Shown: positions 20,966 to 31,905, counted from the first letter of the stretch. The stretch: 64,000 nucleotides of DNA from Lonsdalea britannica (GCF_002111595.1 NZ_LUTN01000004.1:186001-250000); one strand, 5' to 3'. The notes: generated from the letters alone by a model not told the origin. Translations and numbers: made by a program.

Positions 20966-22156
20966 ATGAGTCATATTCCACCTACCCAGCCTTTTTTATC
21001 ATCCGTTCGAACCGCGCTGTTCGGGACGGCGATATTGGCTTTGGGAATGGGACTCGGACGTTTTCTTTTCACCCCCATGTTGCCCGTCATGCTCAGCGAG
21101 AATCTGTTTACCTTCAATCAGCTCTCGTATCTTGCCAGCGCCAATTATGCAGGGTATCTGGTCGGCAGCCTGCTGTTTGCCTTCAGCCGTGTCATTCCTC
21201 CCGCATACACCCGCGCGACGCTGTTTGGCGCCGCTATCGCCACCGCGGCGCTGACTTTTGTAATGGCCCTGACCACGGACTTTTTGCTGACGTTATTGAT
21301 ACGCTTCACTGCCGGAATCGCCAGCGCAGGCATGATGATTTTCGGCTCATTAACCATTATGCGCCTCACTCATCATTTTGGAGCTATCGCTGCGCTTTAT
21401 GCCGGCGTTGGCGTAGGGATTATTATGGGGAATGAGTATGTCGTCGCTGGTCAACGCTTCGCGCTGGATGCCGAGACGCTATGGTGGGGGGCTGGCCTGC
21501 TGTCCGCTCTGCTGCTGCTCGCCATGTGGCGGCTGACGCCCCGGCATTCCGCCGAATCTGTTGGCGTCGCACCCATGCCAGTCAAGCAGGAAAGTATTCT
21601 CTGGTGGCAATTGGCGCTGCTCTATGGGCTCGCCGGCTTCGGCTACATCATCATCGCCACCTATCTGCCCCTAATGGCCAAGACACTGGCGTTCCCGCTG
21701 CTGGCCAGTCACCTGTGGTCGCTGGTCGGTCTGGGCATCGTTCCCGGGTGTTTCATCTGGCTATGGGCCGCGAGCCGATGGGGGACGTTGCAATGTTTGA
21801 CGGCGAACCTTTTCATGCAGGGCATTTGCGTTTTGATGACCTTGCTAAGCGACTCGCCCGTCATGTTAGTCGTCAGCAGCATCGGTTTCGGCGCGACATT
21901 TATGGGCACGACCACGCTGGTGATGCCTTTAGCCAAACGCATTCGTGTTCCACGCCACATCAATCTGCTCGGGCTGGTCACCCTGACCTACGGCATCGGA
22001 CAAATCGCCGGGCCTTTACTGACCAGCATGTTGACAGCCGGTCCTCACGCGGTCGTCTCCTCCATTGTCTGCGGCGCTATCGCGTTATTTATTGCATCAG
22101 GAATGAGTTATTTCACTACAGGAAATCGTCAATGTTCGATTATTCAAAGGAGATGA
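20966..22156 (+). CDS. MFS transporter, YbfB/YjiJ type
   Basis: A 396-residue inner-membrane permease with about twelve hydrophobic segments. The N-terminal pattern ALGMGLGRFLFTPMLPVML is typical of YbfB/YjiJ-type major-facilitator proteins. Substrate unknown. It opens an apparent operon: the FAD protein starts 4 bp after its stop, then a tautomerase. The divergent LysR gene suggests inducible expression. Confidence 0.9.
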   Translation: MSHIPPTQPFLSSVRTALFGTAILALGMGLGRFLFTPMLPVMLSENLFTFNQLSYLASANYAGYLVGSLLFAFSRVIPPAYTRATLFGAAIATAALTFVMALTTDFLLTLLIRFTAGIASAGMMIFGSLTIMRLTHHFGAIAALYAGVGVGIIMGNEYVVAGQRFALDAETLWWGAGLLSALLLLAMWRLTPRHSAESVGVAPMPVKQESILWWQLALLYGLAGFGYIIIATYLPLMAKTLAFPLLASHLWSLVGLGIVPGCFIWLWAASRWGTLQCLTANLFMQGICVLMTLLSDSPVMLVVSSIGFGATFMGTTTLVMPLAKRIRVPRHINLLGLVTLTYGIGQIAGPLLTSMLTAGPHAVVSSIVCGAIALFIASGMSYFTTGNRQCSIIQRR

Positions 22157-22159
22157 GTT

Positions 22160-23991
22160 ATGGCTCGAACTACCATCGCAATATTGGGCATGGGCCCAAG
22201 AGGATTAAGTATTCTTGAACGTGTAATTACGCTGTACCACCACTCACCCCATCCAGAAGGAATGGAAATCCTGCTCGTTGATCCCAATGAAATTGGCGCG
22301 GGCGCTCACAGTCGTCAACAACCCGACCACATGCTGGTGAATACCGTGGCCAGTCAAATCACGTTGTTCGGTGACGAGTCGGTCAAAAATACCGGCCCTG
22401 TTCGCCGCGGGCTTAATTTTTTCGAGTGGGCCAAAGCGCACGGCTACCGAAACAAGAATGGCACTGAAATTCAGGAAAACGATTATCTCCCCCGTCGCCT
22501 GCTGGGCGAATATCTTGTCTGGGGATACCATGAAATCACCCGCGATCTGCCACACGATCTGGTGATCCGCCATCGACCTCACCGCGCCACCAATCTGGCT
22601 CTACAGGACGACGGGAAAGCTCATATTTCGCTGCAAGGCGGAACAATGATTTCGGCCGATTTTGTCTTTATAACCACCGGACACGGTCGCAACATGCTGT
22701 CCATTGATGACCACGTGCTGCTGCAATTTGTGGCCGCCAATCAAACGAACAATCCCCATCTGGAGTATTTCAGCACGCCTTATCCAACCTCGATGCTGGA
22801 TGACATCTCGTCGCAGTCGCGTGTGCTGATACAAGGTATGGGGCTGACCGCTTACGATGTGCTGTCGCAATTGACCTATGGCCGAGGGGGCGTTTTTACC
22901 GAAGAGGAAGGCCGGTTGCGCTACACGCCCAGCGGACGTGAACCGGCGATCGCCCTGTTTTCCCGTCAGGCACTGCCTTTCAGTAGCCGCGGCCGTAACC
23001 AGAAGGGCGTCGGAGGACAGTACCACCCCGCCTTCATTACGCTTGCCGCCTTAGATATTCTCCGGCAACAGAATCGCTCGGCTACGGGATCGTCAAAGCC
23101 GGATTTTGAAAAACAGGTTCTGCCTCTGCTGGTGAAAGAGATGTGCTACGTCTATCGCAGCACACTCGAACAGCACTGGCCGAATGCGGCGACCTATCAG
23201 GAAGATCCCGAAGATCGTCAGCGTATCCTTACGCTGTTTTATCCACATCAGGGCAGTCATTCACTTCGCTGGAGGACTACACCGCATTCTTTATGGCGCA
23301 TCTGACCGACGATCTCCACGCCGCAGAGCAAGGCAATGTCGAGGGCGCGGTTAAGGCGGCCACCGATGTGATTCGAGACGTCCGCGATATCCTGCGCGGT
23401 GCGATCGATTTTGGCGGCTTGACCGGCGAGTCCCATCAGCGCCTGCTAGAACACTATTCCCCTATTTTTAACCGCATCGCGGTCGGCCCGCCGCTTGCAC
23501 GTAATCGGGAATTGCTGGCGCTGATGGGGGCCGGTGTCGTCAAGCTTGCTGGGGGCCCCGCGTCAACATTGCTACTCAACGCCCGCTCAGGCTGTTTCGA
23601 GATGAACAGCACGTTTGCCGAGGCGAACAGCCGGACGGAATATGATGTGCTAATCAAAGCCAAGATCGACAGTTTCTCGGTGCTGCATGACGATTCGCTA
23701 TTTATCCGCAATCTCATCGCACACGGTGTCATCCGCCCCTTCATCAACCAGGGCTATCATCCCGGTGGGATTGATATCGATCGCAACCAACATCCGATAT
23801 CCAGGCAGGGAGAAACGCAGACCTCACTTTGGGCGCTGGGGATTCTGGCTGAAGGCCCGAATTTCTATACCTATGTGCTGCCGCGCCCGCAGGTTAACTC
23901 ACGAGCGCTGCAAGATGCCGGGCGTTGCGTCATCGACATGTATCAGCAGTTGGAGCAGCTTTACGCTATCAATCATTCGAATGTCTTCTAG
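22160..23991 (+). pseudogene. FAD/NAD(P)-binding protein, frame broken near 23251
   Basis: The N-terminus (TTIAILGMGPRGLSILERV) is a Rossmann dinucleotide fold of the FAD/NAD(P)-binding (NAD_binding_9-like) type, and a second GMGLTAYDVLSQL nucleotide motif lies near residue 227. The first frame loses the family-like sequence after FYPHQG near 23251; the other frame continues with QSFTSLEDYTAFFMAHLTDD to 23991. One missing G (CAGGG(G)CAG) would give a single protein of about 610 residues. Enzyme activity is unknown; neighbours (exporter or importer, tautomerase) hint at small-molecule metabolism. Confidence 0.82.
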
Positions 23992-24039
23992 TCACTTGAT
24001 GACCTGAAATGATTTTCAGGCCTGCACCGGAGGAAATCC

Positions 24040-24240
24040 ATGCCATACGTCAATATCAAAATTACACGTGAAGGCGCGACTGCTGAGCAGAAAAAGCAGC
24101 TAATTGAAGGCGCGACCAAGTTATTGGTGGACGTTTTAAACAAGAATCCAAGTACCACCATCGTGGTCATTGAGGAAGTCGACACGGATAACTGGGGAAT
24201 CGGCGGCGTCCCCGTCACCGAGCTAAGAAAAGGGAAATAA
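24040..24240 (+). CDS. 4-oxalocrotonate tautomerase family protein
   Basis: A 66-residue tautomerase. After Met removal the catalytic Pro1 would be exposed (MPYVNIKITREG), and the VVIEEVDTDNWGIGG segment fits the small 4-OT subfamily, which forms oligomers that move protons between keto and enol forms. It is the last gene of the MFS-FAD operon, 48 bp after the FAD gene, with a GGAGG ribosome site. Confidence 0.92.
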   Translation: MPYVNIKITREGATAEQKKQLIEGATKLLVDVLNKNPSTTIVVIEEVDTDNWGIGGVPVTELRKGK

Positions 24241-24282
24241 CCCCCTCGTAAAGACGCGGCGCTCACAGCGCCGCGCTTTGTA

Positions 24283-25521
24283 TCACAGGCCGAGCAGGCT
24301 TCCTATCAGCAGATAAAGATTCAGCGTCACGACCAAGGCGACGATGACCCAGCCAAAAGACTTCACCCACCGACCGTTGACTAAATCGCCCATCAGTTCG
24401 CGATCGTTCGTGAATGACAGCAACGGAACCAGCGCGAGCGCGATACCAAAGCTCAGCAGCACCTGACTCATGACGAGCACTCGGGTCGGGTCCATACCGC
24501 ACAGGATGACGACAAATGACGGCAACATCGTCACCGCACGGCGCAGCCACAGCGGGATTCTGAAGCGAACAAACCCCTGCATCACTACCTGACCCGCCAG
24601 CGTTCCCACCACTGTCGAAGACAGGCCTGCAATCACCAGGCTCAGACCAAAAATCGTCGCCGCAGCCTGCCCCAGCAGGGGTTTCAGCGTTAAATACGCC
24701 TGATCCAAATCCGCGACATGGGTGTTACCGCTAAAGTGAAACGCCGCCGCTGCCGTCGCCATCATAGCCAGATTAACGAATCCAGCGATGGTCATCGCCA
24801 CGGCCACATCAAACTTCGTCGAAGCATAGCGATCGCTGCGGGTATTATTTCCCTTGTGCTGCGTCAGGGACGAATGCAGATAAATGACGTGCGGCATAAT
24901 AGTCGCCCCCAGCACGCCTGCGGCCAGCAGCACCGCGTCGGAAGTCGGCAGACTCGGAATGGCCATGCCACGCGCGATAGAAGCCAGTTCAGGACGAGAA
25001 AATATCAGCTCGACGATATAGGCCGCCGCGACGAACAGCAGCAATCCACCTATCACCATCTCCAGCGGCTTTTGTCCGCGCTGCTGTAACATCAGTATCA
25101 GGAACGTAGCGATACCCGTCAGCACCGCACCTTCCAGTAAAGAAACGCCCAACAGCAATTTAAATCCGATGGCGGCACCAATGAACTCAGCCAGATCGGT
25201 CGCCATGGCGATAATCTCCGCCTGCACCCAGTAGGCCCAAACGGCCGGGCGAGGAAAGCGATCGCGAATATGCTCGGCAAGATTTTTGCCGGTCGCAATA
25301 CCCAGCTTGGCGGAAAGCAGCTGAATCAGCATCGCCATGAGATTAGCCCACACGACTACCCACAACAGCTGATAGCCGTATGACGCCCCGGCCTGAATAT
25401 TGGTCGCGAAGTTACCGGGATCGATGTAGCCGATCGCCGCGATAAACGCGGGCCCCATCAGGGAAAGTTTGATCTTCCTAGATGTGCGGCTGACAGATGC
25501 GATAACACGACTCTCCGGCAT
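24283..25521 (-). CDS. mntH: Proton-coupled Mn2+/Fe2+ transporter MntH (NRAMP)
   Basis: MntH imports manganese across the inner membrane using the proton gradient. The 412-residue product is close to E. coli MntH, with the metal-binding [12 protein letters not shown] motif in the first membrane helix and the [14 protein letters not shown] motif in helix six. The start at MPESRVIAS (25521) fits the family; an ATG at 25542 would add seven residues. It converges on the tautomerase gene. Confidence 0.95.
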   Translation of the reverse strand: MPESRVIASVSRTSRKIKLSLMGPAFIAAIGYIDPGNFATNIQAGASYGYQLLWVVVWANLMAMLIQLLSAKLGIATGKNLAEHIRDRFPRPAVWAYWVQAEIIAMATDLAEFIGAAIGFKLLLGVSLLEGAVLTGIATFLILMLQQRGQKPLEMVIGGLLLFVAAAYIVELIFSRPELASIARGMAIPSLPTSDAVLLAAGVLGATIMPHVIYLHSSLTQHKGNNTRSDRYASTKFDVAVAMTIAGFVNLAMMATAAAAFHFSGNTHVADLDQAYLTLKPLLGQAAATIFGLSLVIAGLSSTVVGTLAGQVVMQGFVRFRIPLWLRRAVTMLPSFVVILCGMDPTRVLVMSQVLLSFGIALALVPLLSFTNDRELMGDLVNGRWVKSFGWVIVALVVTLNLYLLIGSLLGL

Positions 25522-25839
25522 AAAATTGACCCTTCTAAACATACTGTAATTATACTCTCGCAGACATGAGAATGGTTATCAAGTGCATTTAGGTCGGTAG
25601 GAATGATTATTCTGATAGGCAGAGATGATGATGTATTTCGACACAAAACCCTATGCGTTTCAGAAAACTAATATTAACAAAATATAAACAACATGCCGTT
25701 TTTTGGCTTAAAAAAAACCGGATCGGCATAAATCAGCCGAAAAAATGCATTTAGGCAAGGTATAGGAGAAAGGAAAAAAGGAGAGGAGATAGTCGGAGCA
25801 GGTCGTCACTTCACCTGCCCCGAAGTCAAGCCAGAAGAA
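25522..25839. other. mntH-grpE intergenic region, no gene
   Basis: This AT-rich stretch holds the mntH promoter region and the 3' flank of grpE. MntH genes are usually controlled by MntR, Fur and OxyR. One half-site resembling an MntR box (AAACATA near 25538) and weak Fur-like AT-rich words near 25565-25612 are visible, but none is a full consensus match. Confidence 0.35.
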
Positions 25840-26412
25840 TTACTCTTTAGCTTTAGATACCGCAACCATGGCCGGGCGTAGCAAACGACCGTTCAGGGTG
25901 TAGCCTTTCTGCATAACCAGCATCACGTGATTAGGCTCGTGGTCGGCAGATTCCATCATCGTCATCGCCTGATGGATTTCAGGGTTGAACGGCACATTCA
26001 CATCCGCCACCACTTCAATCCCGAACTTCTGCACGGCAGACAGCAAAGATTTCAGTGTCAGTTCGACCCCTTCGATCATGGCTGTCAACGCATCGTTAGA
26101 CTTATCTGCTGTTTCCAGCGCACGTTCCAGATTATCGATCACCGGTAACATTTCACCGGCGAATTTTTCCAGCGCGAATTTGTGCGCTTTTTCGACATCC
26201 AGCTCCGCACGGCGGCGAATATTTTCGCTTTCGGCGCGAGAACGCAGCACGCTTTCGCGCTCACGCTGCTGTAATTCGCTCAATTGCGCTTCCAGTTCGG
26301 CGATACGTTCATCACGGGGATCAGCCGCTTCTGGCGTCTCAATAGAGGCGTCTGCTGCTTTCTTTTGATCCTGAACCTGTTCGTCCGGCGACTTCTGTTC
26401 TTTACTACTCAT
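25840..26412 (-). CDS. grpE: Nucleotide exchange factor GrpE
   Basis: GrpE releases ADP from DnaK in the heat-shock chaperone cycle. From the start [11 protein letters not shown] (26412) it is 190 residues: a disordered acidic N-terminus, a long coiled-coil helix (about 35-85), and a beta domain ending [21 protein letters not shown]. An ATG at 26439 would add nine residues but gives no homology. It is divergent from nadK as in E. coli, where a heat-shock promoter drives it; none was mapped here. Confidence 0.95.
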   Translation of the reverse strand: MSSKEQKSPDEQVQDQKKAADASIETPEAADPRDERIAELEAQLSELQQRERESVLRSRAESENIRRRAELDVEKAHKFALEKFAGEMLPVIDNLERALETADKSNDALTAMIEGVELTLKSLLSAVQKFGIEVVADVNVPFNPEIHQAMTMMESADHEPNHVMLVMQKGYTLNGRLLRPAMVAVSKAKE

Positions 26413-26549
26413 GAAATACTCCGCGGTTTTGGCATTCATCTCGCTTGTTCGCTTATTATGGGGATCAAAACGGGGGTTTCAAGGGAACCCTGACATATTG
26501 CTCGGCTGAAAACACGGAACGGCCTCTTCCCGTAAGGATTAACCGTCTA

Positions 26550-27428
26550 ATGAATAAAACATTTAACTGTATCGGTATCGTCGGTCATCCGCGGCATCCT
26601 TCCGCACTGGCCACACATGAAATGCTCTACAAGTGGCTGACTGGTAAAGGATATTCCGTTATCCTCGAGCAACAGATCGCCCAAGAGCTTAACCTCTCAG
26701 AGGCCGTTACGGGCAGCCTGGCGGAAGTCGGCCAACAAGCCGATTTGGCCGTGGTCGTCGGGGGGGATGGAAATATGCTGGGCGCTGCGCGGGTGCTGTC
26801 CCGCTATGACATCAGCGTCATCGGCGTTAACCGGGGAAACCTCGGTTTTCTGACCGATCTCGACCCTGATCACGCCCAGCAGCAATTAAGCGACGTACTG
26901 GCCGGGCGATATATTCGTGAAAGCCGGTTTATGCTAGAAGCTCAGGTCTGCCGGGCCAATCATATGAACAGCAGCAGCAGCGCCATCAACGAAGTCGTGC
27001 TGCATCCCGGTAAAGTCGCGCATATGATCGAGTTTGAGGTCTACATTGACGATAGCTTCGCCTTTTCACAGCGTTCAGACGGCTTGATAATCTCGACGCC
27101 CACCGGCTCCACCGCCTATTCTCTTTCCGGCGGTGGCCCCATCCTCAGCCCATCGCTGGACGCCATCGCGCTGGTACCGATGTTTCCTCATACGCTCTCC
27201 GCCCGCCCGTTGGTCATCAGCAACAGCAGCACGATAAGGCTTAAATTTTCTCAAATAACCAATGACTTAGAGATAAGCTGCGATAGCCAGATCGCACTGC
27301 CTATCCAGGAAGGCGAAGAGGTGTTGATTCGCCGCAGTCCTCACCACCTGAATCTTATCCATCCTGAAAATTACAATTACTTCAATACATTGAGCAGTAA
27401 ATTAGGCTGGTCGAAAAAATTATTTTAA
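26550..27428 (+). CDS. nadK: NAD kinase
   Basis: NadK phosphorylates NAD to NADP. The 292-residue protein starts [20 protein letters not shown] (26550), the family start; an upstream in-frame ATG at 26445 would add 35 non-homologous residues. The catalytic [11 protein letters not shown] motif and the [15 protein letters not shown] motif are intact. recN follows 84 bp later. Confidence 0.96.
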   Translation: MNKTFNCIGIVGHPRHPSALATHEMLYKWLTGKGYSVILEQQIAQELNLSEAVTGSLAEVGQQADLAVVVGGDGNMLGAARVLSRYDISVIGVNRGNLGFLTDLDPDHAQQQLSDVLAGRYIRESRFMLEAQVCRANHMNSSSSAINEVVLHPGKVAHMIEFEVYIDDSFAFSQRSDGLIISTPTGSTAYSLSGGGPILSPSLDAIALVPMFPHTLSARPLVISNSSTIRLKFSQITNDLEISCDSQIALPIQEGEEVLIRRSPHHLNLIHPENYNYFNTLSSKLGWSKKLF

Positions 27429-27449
27429 TAAGTCAACTCAACCACTTTA

Positions 27450-27490
27450 CTGTATAAAAAACCAGTTTATACTGTATGCATTAACACTTG
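27450..27490 (+). promoter_or_regulatory. Probable LexA-controlled recN promoter region
   Basis: The sequences CTGTATAAAAAACCAG and CTGTATGCATTAACA lie in the 60 bp before recN. The first matches the LexA consensus CTGT-N8-ACAG at nearly all fixed positions; the second has one good half-site. E. coli recN carries several LexA boxes in the same place. Confidence 0.65.
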
Positions 27491-27512
27491 TTTTTACATA
27501 CAGGAAAACATC

Positions 27513-29174
27513 ATGCTGGCTCAACTCACTATCAGTAACTTCGCTATCGTACGCGAACTGGAGATTGATTTTCAGGCAGGTATGAGCGTCATTACCGGAG
27601 AGACCGGGGCAGGCAAATCCATTGCGATTGATGCTTTGGGTTTATGCCTCGGGAATCGCGCTGACGCCAGCATGGTCCGCCCCGGTGCGGCGCGCGCTGA
27701 CATCTGCGCGCGGTTTTCACTGGCTGATACGCCTGCCGCACGAGAATGGCTGGAGCATAACCAGTTAGATGACAGCAACGAATGTCTTCTCCGCCGGGTC
27801 GTGGGGGCCGATGGGCGCTCCCGCGGGTTCATCAATGGCACTGCCGTGCCGCTTTCCCAACTCCGTGAACTGGGTCAGCATCTGATTCAACTGCACGGTC
27901 AGCACGCCCATCAGTTGCTGCTCAAACCTGAACATCAGCGGTATCTGCTGGACGCTTATGCGGACGAACCACACTTGCTGGCTGCGATGCGAGAAACTTG
28001 CCGTCAGTGGCACCAGAGCTGCCGTGAGCTGGCGCAGCACCAACAGGCGGCAATTGAGCGGGAGGCTCGGCGTGAACTGCTGCAGTACCAGTTGAAAGAG
28101 TTGAACGAGTTTGCGCCTCAAGCTGGCGAATACGAACAGATCGACGCTGAGTACAAACGTCTGGCCAACAGCGGGCAATTGCAGTCCCTGAGTCAACAGA
28201 CGCTGCATATCCTGAGTGAAGGCGAAGAGCAAAACCTGCTTGGCATGTTGCACAGCGCTCGCCAGAAGCTGACCGAGCTGGTTGGGCTGGATGAATCGCT
28301 GTCAGGCATTCTGTCCTTACTCGACGAAGCCCACATCCAGATCAGCGAAGCCAGCGACGAACTGCGACATTACAGTGACCGCATGGAACTTGACCCTGTT
28401 CGTCTGTATGAACTGGAGCAACGGCTATCGCGCCAACTGTCGCTGTCCCGCAAACACCATGTGGCGCCGGAAGAACTACCGACGTTTTATCAGCAACTGC
28501 TGAATGAGCAACAGCTGTTGGACCAGCAGGAAAGCGATCATGAGGCCCTGAGTCAGGCGGTACATGAATACTACCAGCAGGCGCTGCATACTGCTGAACA
28601 GCTACATACCCGTCGTTGCCAACATGCCGAGGCGCTCTCCCGGTTAATTACTGAGAACATGCGCGAACTGGCGATGCCGCACGGTCATTTCTCCATCCAT
28701 GTCATCTTTGCGGCGGAACATCTCAATATGACGGGGGCCGACCAGATCGAGTTTCGTGTCACGACGAACCCCGGACAGCCTCATCAACAATTAGCGAAGG
28801 TGGCATCAGGAGGCGAACTGTCACGAATTGCGTTAATTCTGCAGGTTATCACCGCGCGAAAAATGGATACGCCGGCGCTTATCTTCGATGAAGTGGACGT
28901 GGGGATTAGTGGACCGACTGCCGCGATCGTGGGGAAAATGTTGCGCCAACTGGGTGAGTCTACTCAGGTCATGTGCGTCACCCATTTACCGCAGGTCGCC
29001 GGTTGCGGGCACCATCATTACTTTGTTAGCAAACAGACTGACGGCTCAGAAACGGAAACGTTGATGGAGCCTCTGGGCAAACGCGCTCGCCTTCAAGAGC
29101 TAGCCCGCCTGCTCGGAGGAAGCGCCGTGACCAAGAATACGTTGGCGAATGCAAAAGAGTTACTTGCCGCATAA
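27513..29174 (+). CDS. recN: DNA repair protein RecN
   Basis: RecN is an SMC-like ATPase for double-strand break repair, part of the SOS response. Its 553 residues equal the E. coli length. Walker A GETGAGKS is at residues 29-36, long coiled-coil arms occupy the middle, and the signature [14 protein letters not shown] and Walker [15 protein letters not shown] are near the end. Upstream, two CTG-N10-CAG-like words resemble LexA boxes (around 27451 and 27472), consistent with SOS control. Confidence 0.96.
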   Translation: MLAQLTISNFAIVRELEIDFQAGMSVITGETGAGKSIAIDALGLCLGNRADASMVRPGAARADICARFSLADTPAAREWLEHNQLDDSNECLLRRVVGADGRSRGFINGTAVPLSQLRELGQHLIQLHGQHAHQLLLKPEHQRYLLDAYADEPHLLAAMRETCRQWHQSCRELAQHQQAAIEREARRELLQYQLKELNEFAPQAGEYEQIDAEYKRLANSGQLQSLSQQTLHILSEGEEQNLLGMLHSARQKLTELVGLDESLSGILSLLDEAHIQISEASDELRHYSDRMELDPVRLYELEQRLSRQLSLSRKHHVAPEELPTFYQQLLNEQQLLDQQESDHEALSQAVHEYYQQALHTAEQLHTRRCQHAEALSRLITENMRELAMPHGHFSIHVIFAAEHLNMTGADQIEFRVTTNPGQPHQQLAKVASGGELSRIALILQVITARKMDTPALIFDEVDVGISGPTAAIVGKMLRQLGESTQVMCVTHLPQVAGCGHHHYFVSKQTDGSETETLMEPLGKRARLQELARLLGGSAVTKNTLANAKELLAA

Positions 29175-29285
29175 AAACGTTCAACTTTTTCAGGTTCCTG
29201 AGGTCTTACATGGGCCTTGCCGGTTTTCAAGACAGGCAAGGTCTATTATCATCGGCAACCTATGCCCTTAAGGAATGAACTCACT

Positions 29286-29624
29286 ATGCGCTGTAAAACG
29301 CTAACTGTTATCGCTGCGGTAGTCGCTGTCATGTTGACCGCCGGATGCTCCACGCTGGAGAAGGTGGTTTATCGTCCGGATATCAATCAGGGGAATTACT
29401 TAGCTCCTGCAGACGTCGCCAAGATCCATAATGGTATGACAAAACAACAGGTTGCTTATTCTCTGGGAACACCGATGTTACAGGATCCGTTTGGTAGCGA
29501 TACTTGGTTCTATGTATTCCGTCAGCAGCCCGGTCATGAAGCGGTGAAACAGCAAACTCTGACGCTGAATTTCGACAGCCAGGGCATCCTCACCAGCATC
29601 GATAACAAGCCAGCGCTGAACTAA
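29286..29624 (+). CDS. bamE: Outer membrane protein assembly factor BamE (SmpA)
   Basis: BamE is a small outer-membrane lipoprotein of the BAM complex that inserts beta-barrel proteins. From [13 protein letters not shown] (29286) it is 112 residues with a signal peptide and lipobox LTAGC, then the BamE fold ([27 protein letters not shown]). An upstream ATG at 29217 would displace the signal peptide from the N-terminus and is rejected. Confidence 0.95.
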   Translation: MRCKTLTVIAAVVAVMLTAGCSTLEKVVYRPDINQGNYLAPADVAKIHNGMTKQQVAYSLGTPMLQDPFGSDTWFYVFRQQPGHEAVKQQTLTLNFDSQGILTSIDNKPALN

Positions 29625-29958
29625 TTCGTTTGTGTTGTCGGATAGTCTGAAGGCTATCGGATCGAAGCCAATAAAGCCTGAGAAGCTCCCTTTTGCGAAA
29701 AAGCTTTTCAGGTTAGATCGGTTGATGAAAATCGTATGATATGAGCATGTATTTGAATGAGTCTAAACGAGCCCGACACAGATAAGCACCTAACGCAGCC
29801 GATATCGGGAAGACTCAGGAAACAAAGTTGAAGGTGAGTAGTGGCTAGCGTCTCTCGGAGTCTCAACAGCGAGTAAAACCAACTCCGTCGATGTTTTCGT
29901 CGCGATGACGATTTACCTGGCAGCCAAATTTCTCGGTCATTTTATTGGGTTACGTCGA
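29625..29958. other. bamE-rnfH convergent intergenic region
   Basis: No gene is seen. The region holds an 11-base stem with one G-T pair (29677-29687 with 29702-29712, CCTGA...TCAGG) and a shorter hairpin near 29641 (GATAG/CTATC). They lie between convergent genes and may help end transcription, although no strong T run follows. Confidence 0.45.
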
Positions 29959-30240
29959 CTATCGTTTACTTTTAGAATGTTCTGCTCTTTGCCTGCGTAA
30001 TTCTTTGGGATCGGCAGTTATCGGACGATAGATTTCAACGCGATCGCCCTCCTGTAGTGCTTCATCCAGCTTGGCGACGCGACTAAAAATACCCACTTTA
30101 TTGCTAGTGAGGTCTATCTCCGGACGCAAGGTTAGTAACCCCGACGCTTTAATCGCTTGCTCTACAGTACTGCCCTCTTCGAGCTTTAGCGCACGGAGAA
30201 ACTGACGCTCCGGTAACGCATAAACCACTGCCACTCGCAT
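29959..30240 (-). CDS. rnfH: RnfH family ubiquitin-like protein (RatB)
   Basis: A 93-residue protein of the RnfH/RatB family with a beta-grasp ubiquitin-like fold; the family's function is unclear and it was once described as a toxin-antitoxin partner of RatA. The start [13 protein letters not shown] (30240) lies two bases from the ratA stop, so the pair is co-transcribed and probably coupled. The conserved [19 protein letters not shown] block is near the end. Confidence 0.93.
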   Translation of the reverse strand: MRVAVVYALPERQFLRALKLEEGSTVEQAIKASGLLTLRPEIDLTSNKVGIFSRVAKLDEALQEGDRVEIYRPITADPKELRRQRAEHSKSKR

Positions 30241-30241
30241 C

Positions 30242-30676
30242 TCAGGCACTGTAGACCTCTTTGGCTCGTTGAGTGAAAGCCTGAACCATGTTGTTCGCAA
30301 GCTCCTTAAAAACTTTTCCAAAAGCCAATTCGATCAGCGCATTTTTGAATTCGAAATCCAAGTCGAGCTCAACTTTACAGGCTTCTTCGCTTAGCGGAGT
30401 AAACCGCCAATCACCCTTTAATTCCCGGAATGGGCCATCAACCAGCCGCATTGAGATAGACTGGTTATCGGTCAGCGTATTCCGCGTCGTAAAGGTTTTG
30501 CTAATACCGGCTTTGGAAACATCAACCGCGGCGGTCATTTCCTCCGAAGAGGTCGATAAGACTCGGCTTCCTGTACAGCCCGGTAAGAAGGCAGGGTAAG
30601 ACGGCACATCATTGACGAGCTTATACATTTGCTCAGCGCTGTAAGGGACTAACGCGGAGCGATTGATCTTGGGCAT
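30242..30676 (-). CDS. ratA: START-domain protein RatA
   Basis: RatA (144 residues from [18 protein letters not shown]) is a SRPBCC/START-domain protein, proposed to interfere with 70S ribosome assembly and related to Coq10-type lipid carriers. The conserved [11 protein letters not shown] segment is present. It is the first gene of ratA-rnfH and is divergent from smpB, as in other enterobacteria. Confidence 0.94.
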   Translation of the reverse strand: MPKINRSALVPYSAEQMYKLVNDVPSYPAFLPGCTGSRVLSTSSEEMTAAVDVSKAGISKTFTTRNTLTDNQSISMRLVDGPFRELKGDWRFTPLSEEACKVELDLDFEFKNALIELAFGKVFKELANNMVQAFTQRAKEVYSA

Positions 30677-30830
30677 ACCATTTTCCAAAAGTAACAAAAT
30701 GCGCAAAATAATAGCATTTTAGGTCATCAGATAAAAACGCTGGGAAAGTTGCCCGAAGGCAGAACACAATGTCACTCTACACTTTGGCGGGGATTTCATT
30801 CCCTTAGACATCCAGTATAATGACGGCACT

Positions 30831-31313
30831 ATGAAAAAGAAAAAAGCGTACAAACCCGGTTCCGCTACCATTGCGCAAAACAAGCGTGCTCGCCATGAGT
30901 ACTTCATCGAAGAAGAATTTGAGGCTGGCCTTGAACTGCAAGGCTGGGAAGTCAAATCTCTGCGAGCGGGCAAAGCCAATATCAGCGACAGCTATGTGAC
31001 CTTAAGAGACGGCGAAGCCTTTCTCTTTGGCGCCACCATTACACCGCTCAACGTTGCATCTTCACACGTCGTATGCGACCCCACTCGCACGCGCAAACTG
31101 TTACTCAACAAACGCGAGATAGAATCGCTCATCGGCCGAGTCAGCCGTGAGGGTTATACCGTTGTCGCCTTGTCGATGTATTGGAAAAATGCGTGGAGTA
31201 AAGTCAAAATTGGCGTCGCGAAAGGCAAACGAGATCACGACAAGCGCGATGATATCAAAGAACGCGAGTGGAAATTAGACAAAGCCCGTATCATGAAGAA
31301 CGCAAACCGCTAA
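30831..31313 (+). CDS. smpB: SsrA-binding protein SmpB
   Basis: SmpB binds tmRNA and delivers it to stalled ribosomes for trans-translation. The 160-residue product has the OB-fold core ([20 protein letters not shown]) and the basic C-terminal tail ([20 protein letters not shown]) that enters the mRNA channel. ssrA lies 49 bp downstream, the standard arrangement. Confidence 0.97.
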   Translation: MKKKKAYKPGSATIAQNKRARHEYFIEEEFEAGLELQGWEVKSLRAGKANISDSYVTLRDGEAFLFGATITPLNVASSHVVCDPTRTRKLLLNKREIESLIGRVSREGYTVVALSMYWKNAWSKVKIGVAKGKRDHDKRDDIKEREWKLDKARIMKNANR

Positions 31314-31362
31314 GCCGGTGGCTTTAGTCCGGTAAGTTCTGGTATACTGGCGAAAGTTTCTT

Positions 31363-31725
31363 GGGGCTGATTCTGGATTCGACGGGATTTGCAAAGCCAA
31401 GGTGCATGCCGAGGGGCGGTTGGCCTCGTAAAAAGCCGCAAAAAAATAGTCGCAAACGACGAAAACTACGCTGTAGCAGCTTAATACCCTGCGTATAGCC
31501 CTCTCTCCCTAGCCTCCGCTCTTAGGACGGGGATCAAGAGAGGTCAAACCTAAAAGAGATCGCGTGGATGCCTTGCCTGGGGTTGAAGCGCTAAATCTAA
31601 TCAGGCTAGTTTGTTAGTAGCGTGTCTGTCCGCAGCTAACCGGCGAATGTAAAGATTAGACTAAGCATGTAGTACCGACGGTAGAGTAATTCCGGACGGG
31701 GGTTCAAATCCCCCCAGCTCCACCA
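31363..31725 (+). ncRNA. ssrA: Transfer-messenger RNA (tmRNA)
   Basis: The 363-nt gene equals the E. coli length. It starts GGGGCTGATTCTGGATTCGA and ends with the T-arm and CCACCA, together forming the tRNA-like domain. The tag frame at 31452-31484 encodes ANDENYAVAA then TAA, one residue different from the E. coli tag ANDENYALAA. A TATACT -10 element lies at 31343-31348. Its 3' end is the attachment site of the genomic island that follows. Confidence 0.98.
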
Positions 31726-31730
31726 AATTT
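31702..31730 (+). other. attL core: 3' end of ssrA used for island integration
   Basis: The tmRNA 3' end (TTCAAATCCCCCCAGC then CTCCACCA) has a diverged copy 7.9 kb away at 39584-39607, and a P4-type integrase gene starts 180 bp downstream. E. coli CP4-57 and many islands use the same target. The tmRNA is left intact by the insertion. Confidence 0.8.
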
Positions 31731-31760
31731 TGTTCTATAGAACGCCAAAGAAGTCCACTA

Positions 31761-31793
31761 AGCCCGCATGGCACAAGCCCTGCGGGCTTTTTT
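31761..31793 (+). terminator. Intrinsic terminator after ssrA
   Basis: Stem AGCCCGCA paired with TGCGGGCT (8 bp, 12-base loop) followed by a run of T. A decayed copy of the same sequence exists at about 39648-39680 at the far end of the island. Confidence 0.9.
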
Positions 31794-31836
31794 ACGTCTA
31801 TTGGGCGCTGTGGCGATCTTGTGGCTTCCACAACTT

Positions 31837-31904
31837 TTAGGTACCTTCTTAGGTACCCGAAAGGCAGGTACCCATCTAGCGGGTACCTAAATGATGGAGG
31901 TACC
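31837..31904. repeat. Integrase arm-type repeats, left end
   Basis: TTAGGTACC occurs at 31837-31845 and 31849-31857, starts 12 bp apart. Three more GGTACC words follow at 31867, 31882 and 31899, the last just before the integrase ATG. Matching 12-bp-spaced pairs occur at the right end, so these are probably arm-type binding sites for the integrase; the ones over the promoter could also let it control its own gene. Confidence 0.65.
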
Positions 31905-31905
31905 T

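Noticed and set aside
25538-25612. MntR and Fur boxes before mntH
   Set aside because: Only half-sites or weak matches; not strong enough to annotate as sites.
31837-31904. CRISPR-like repeats
   Set aside because: Repeats are 6-9 bp with short spacing and match integrase arm sites; no CRISPR array or cas gene is present in the window.
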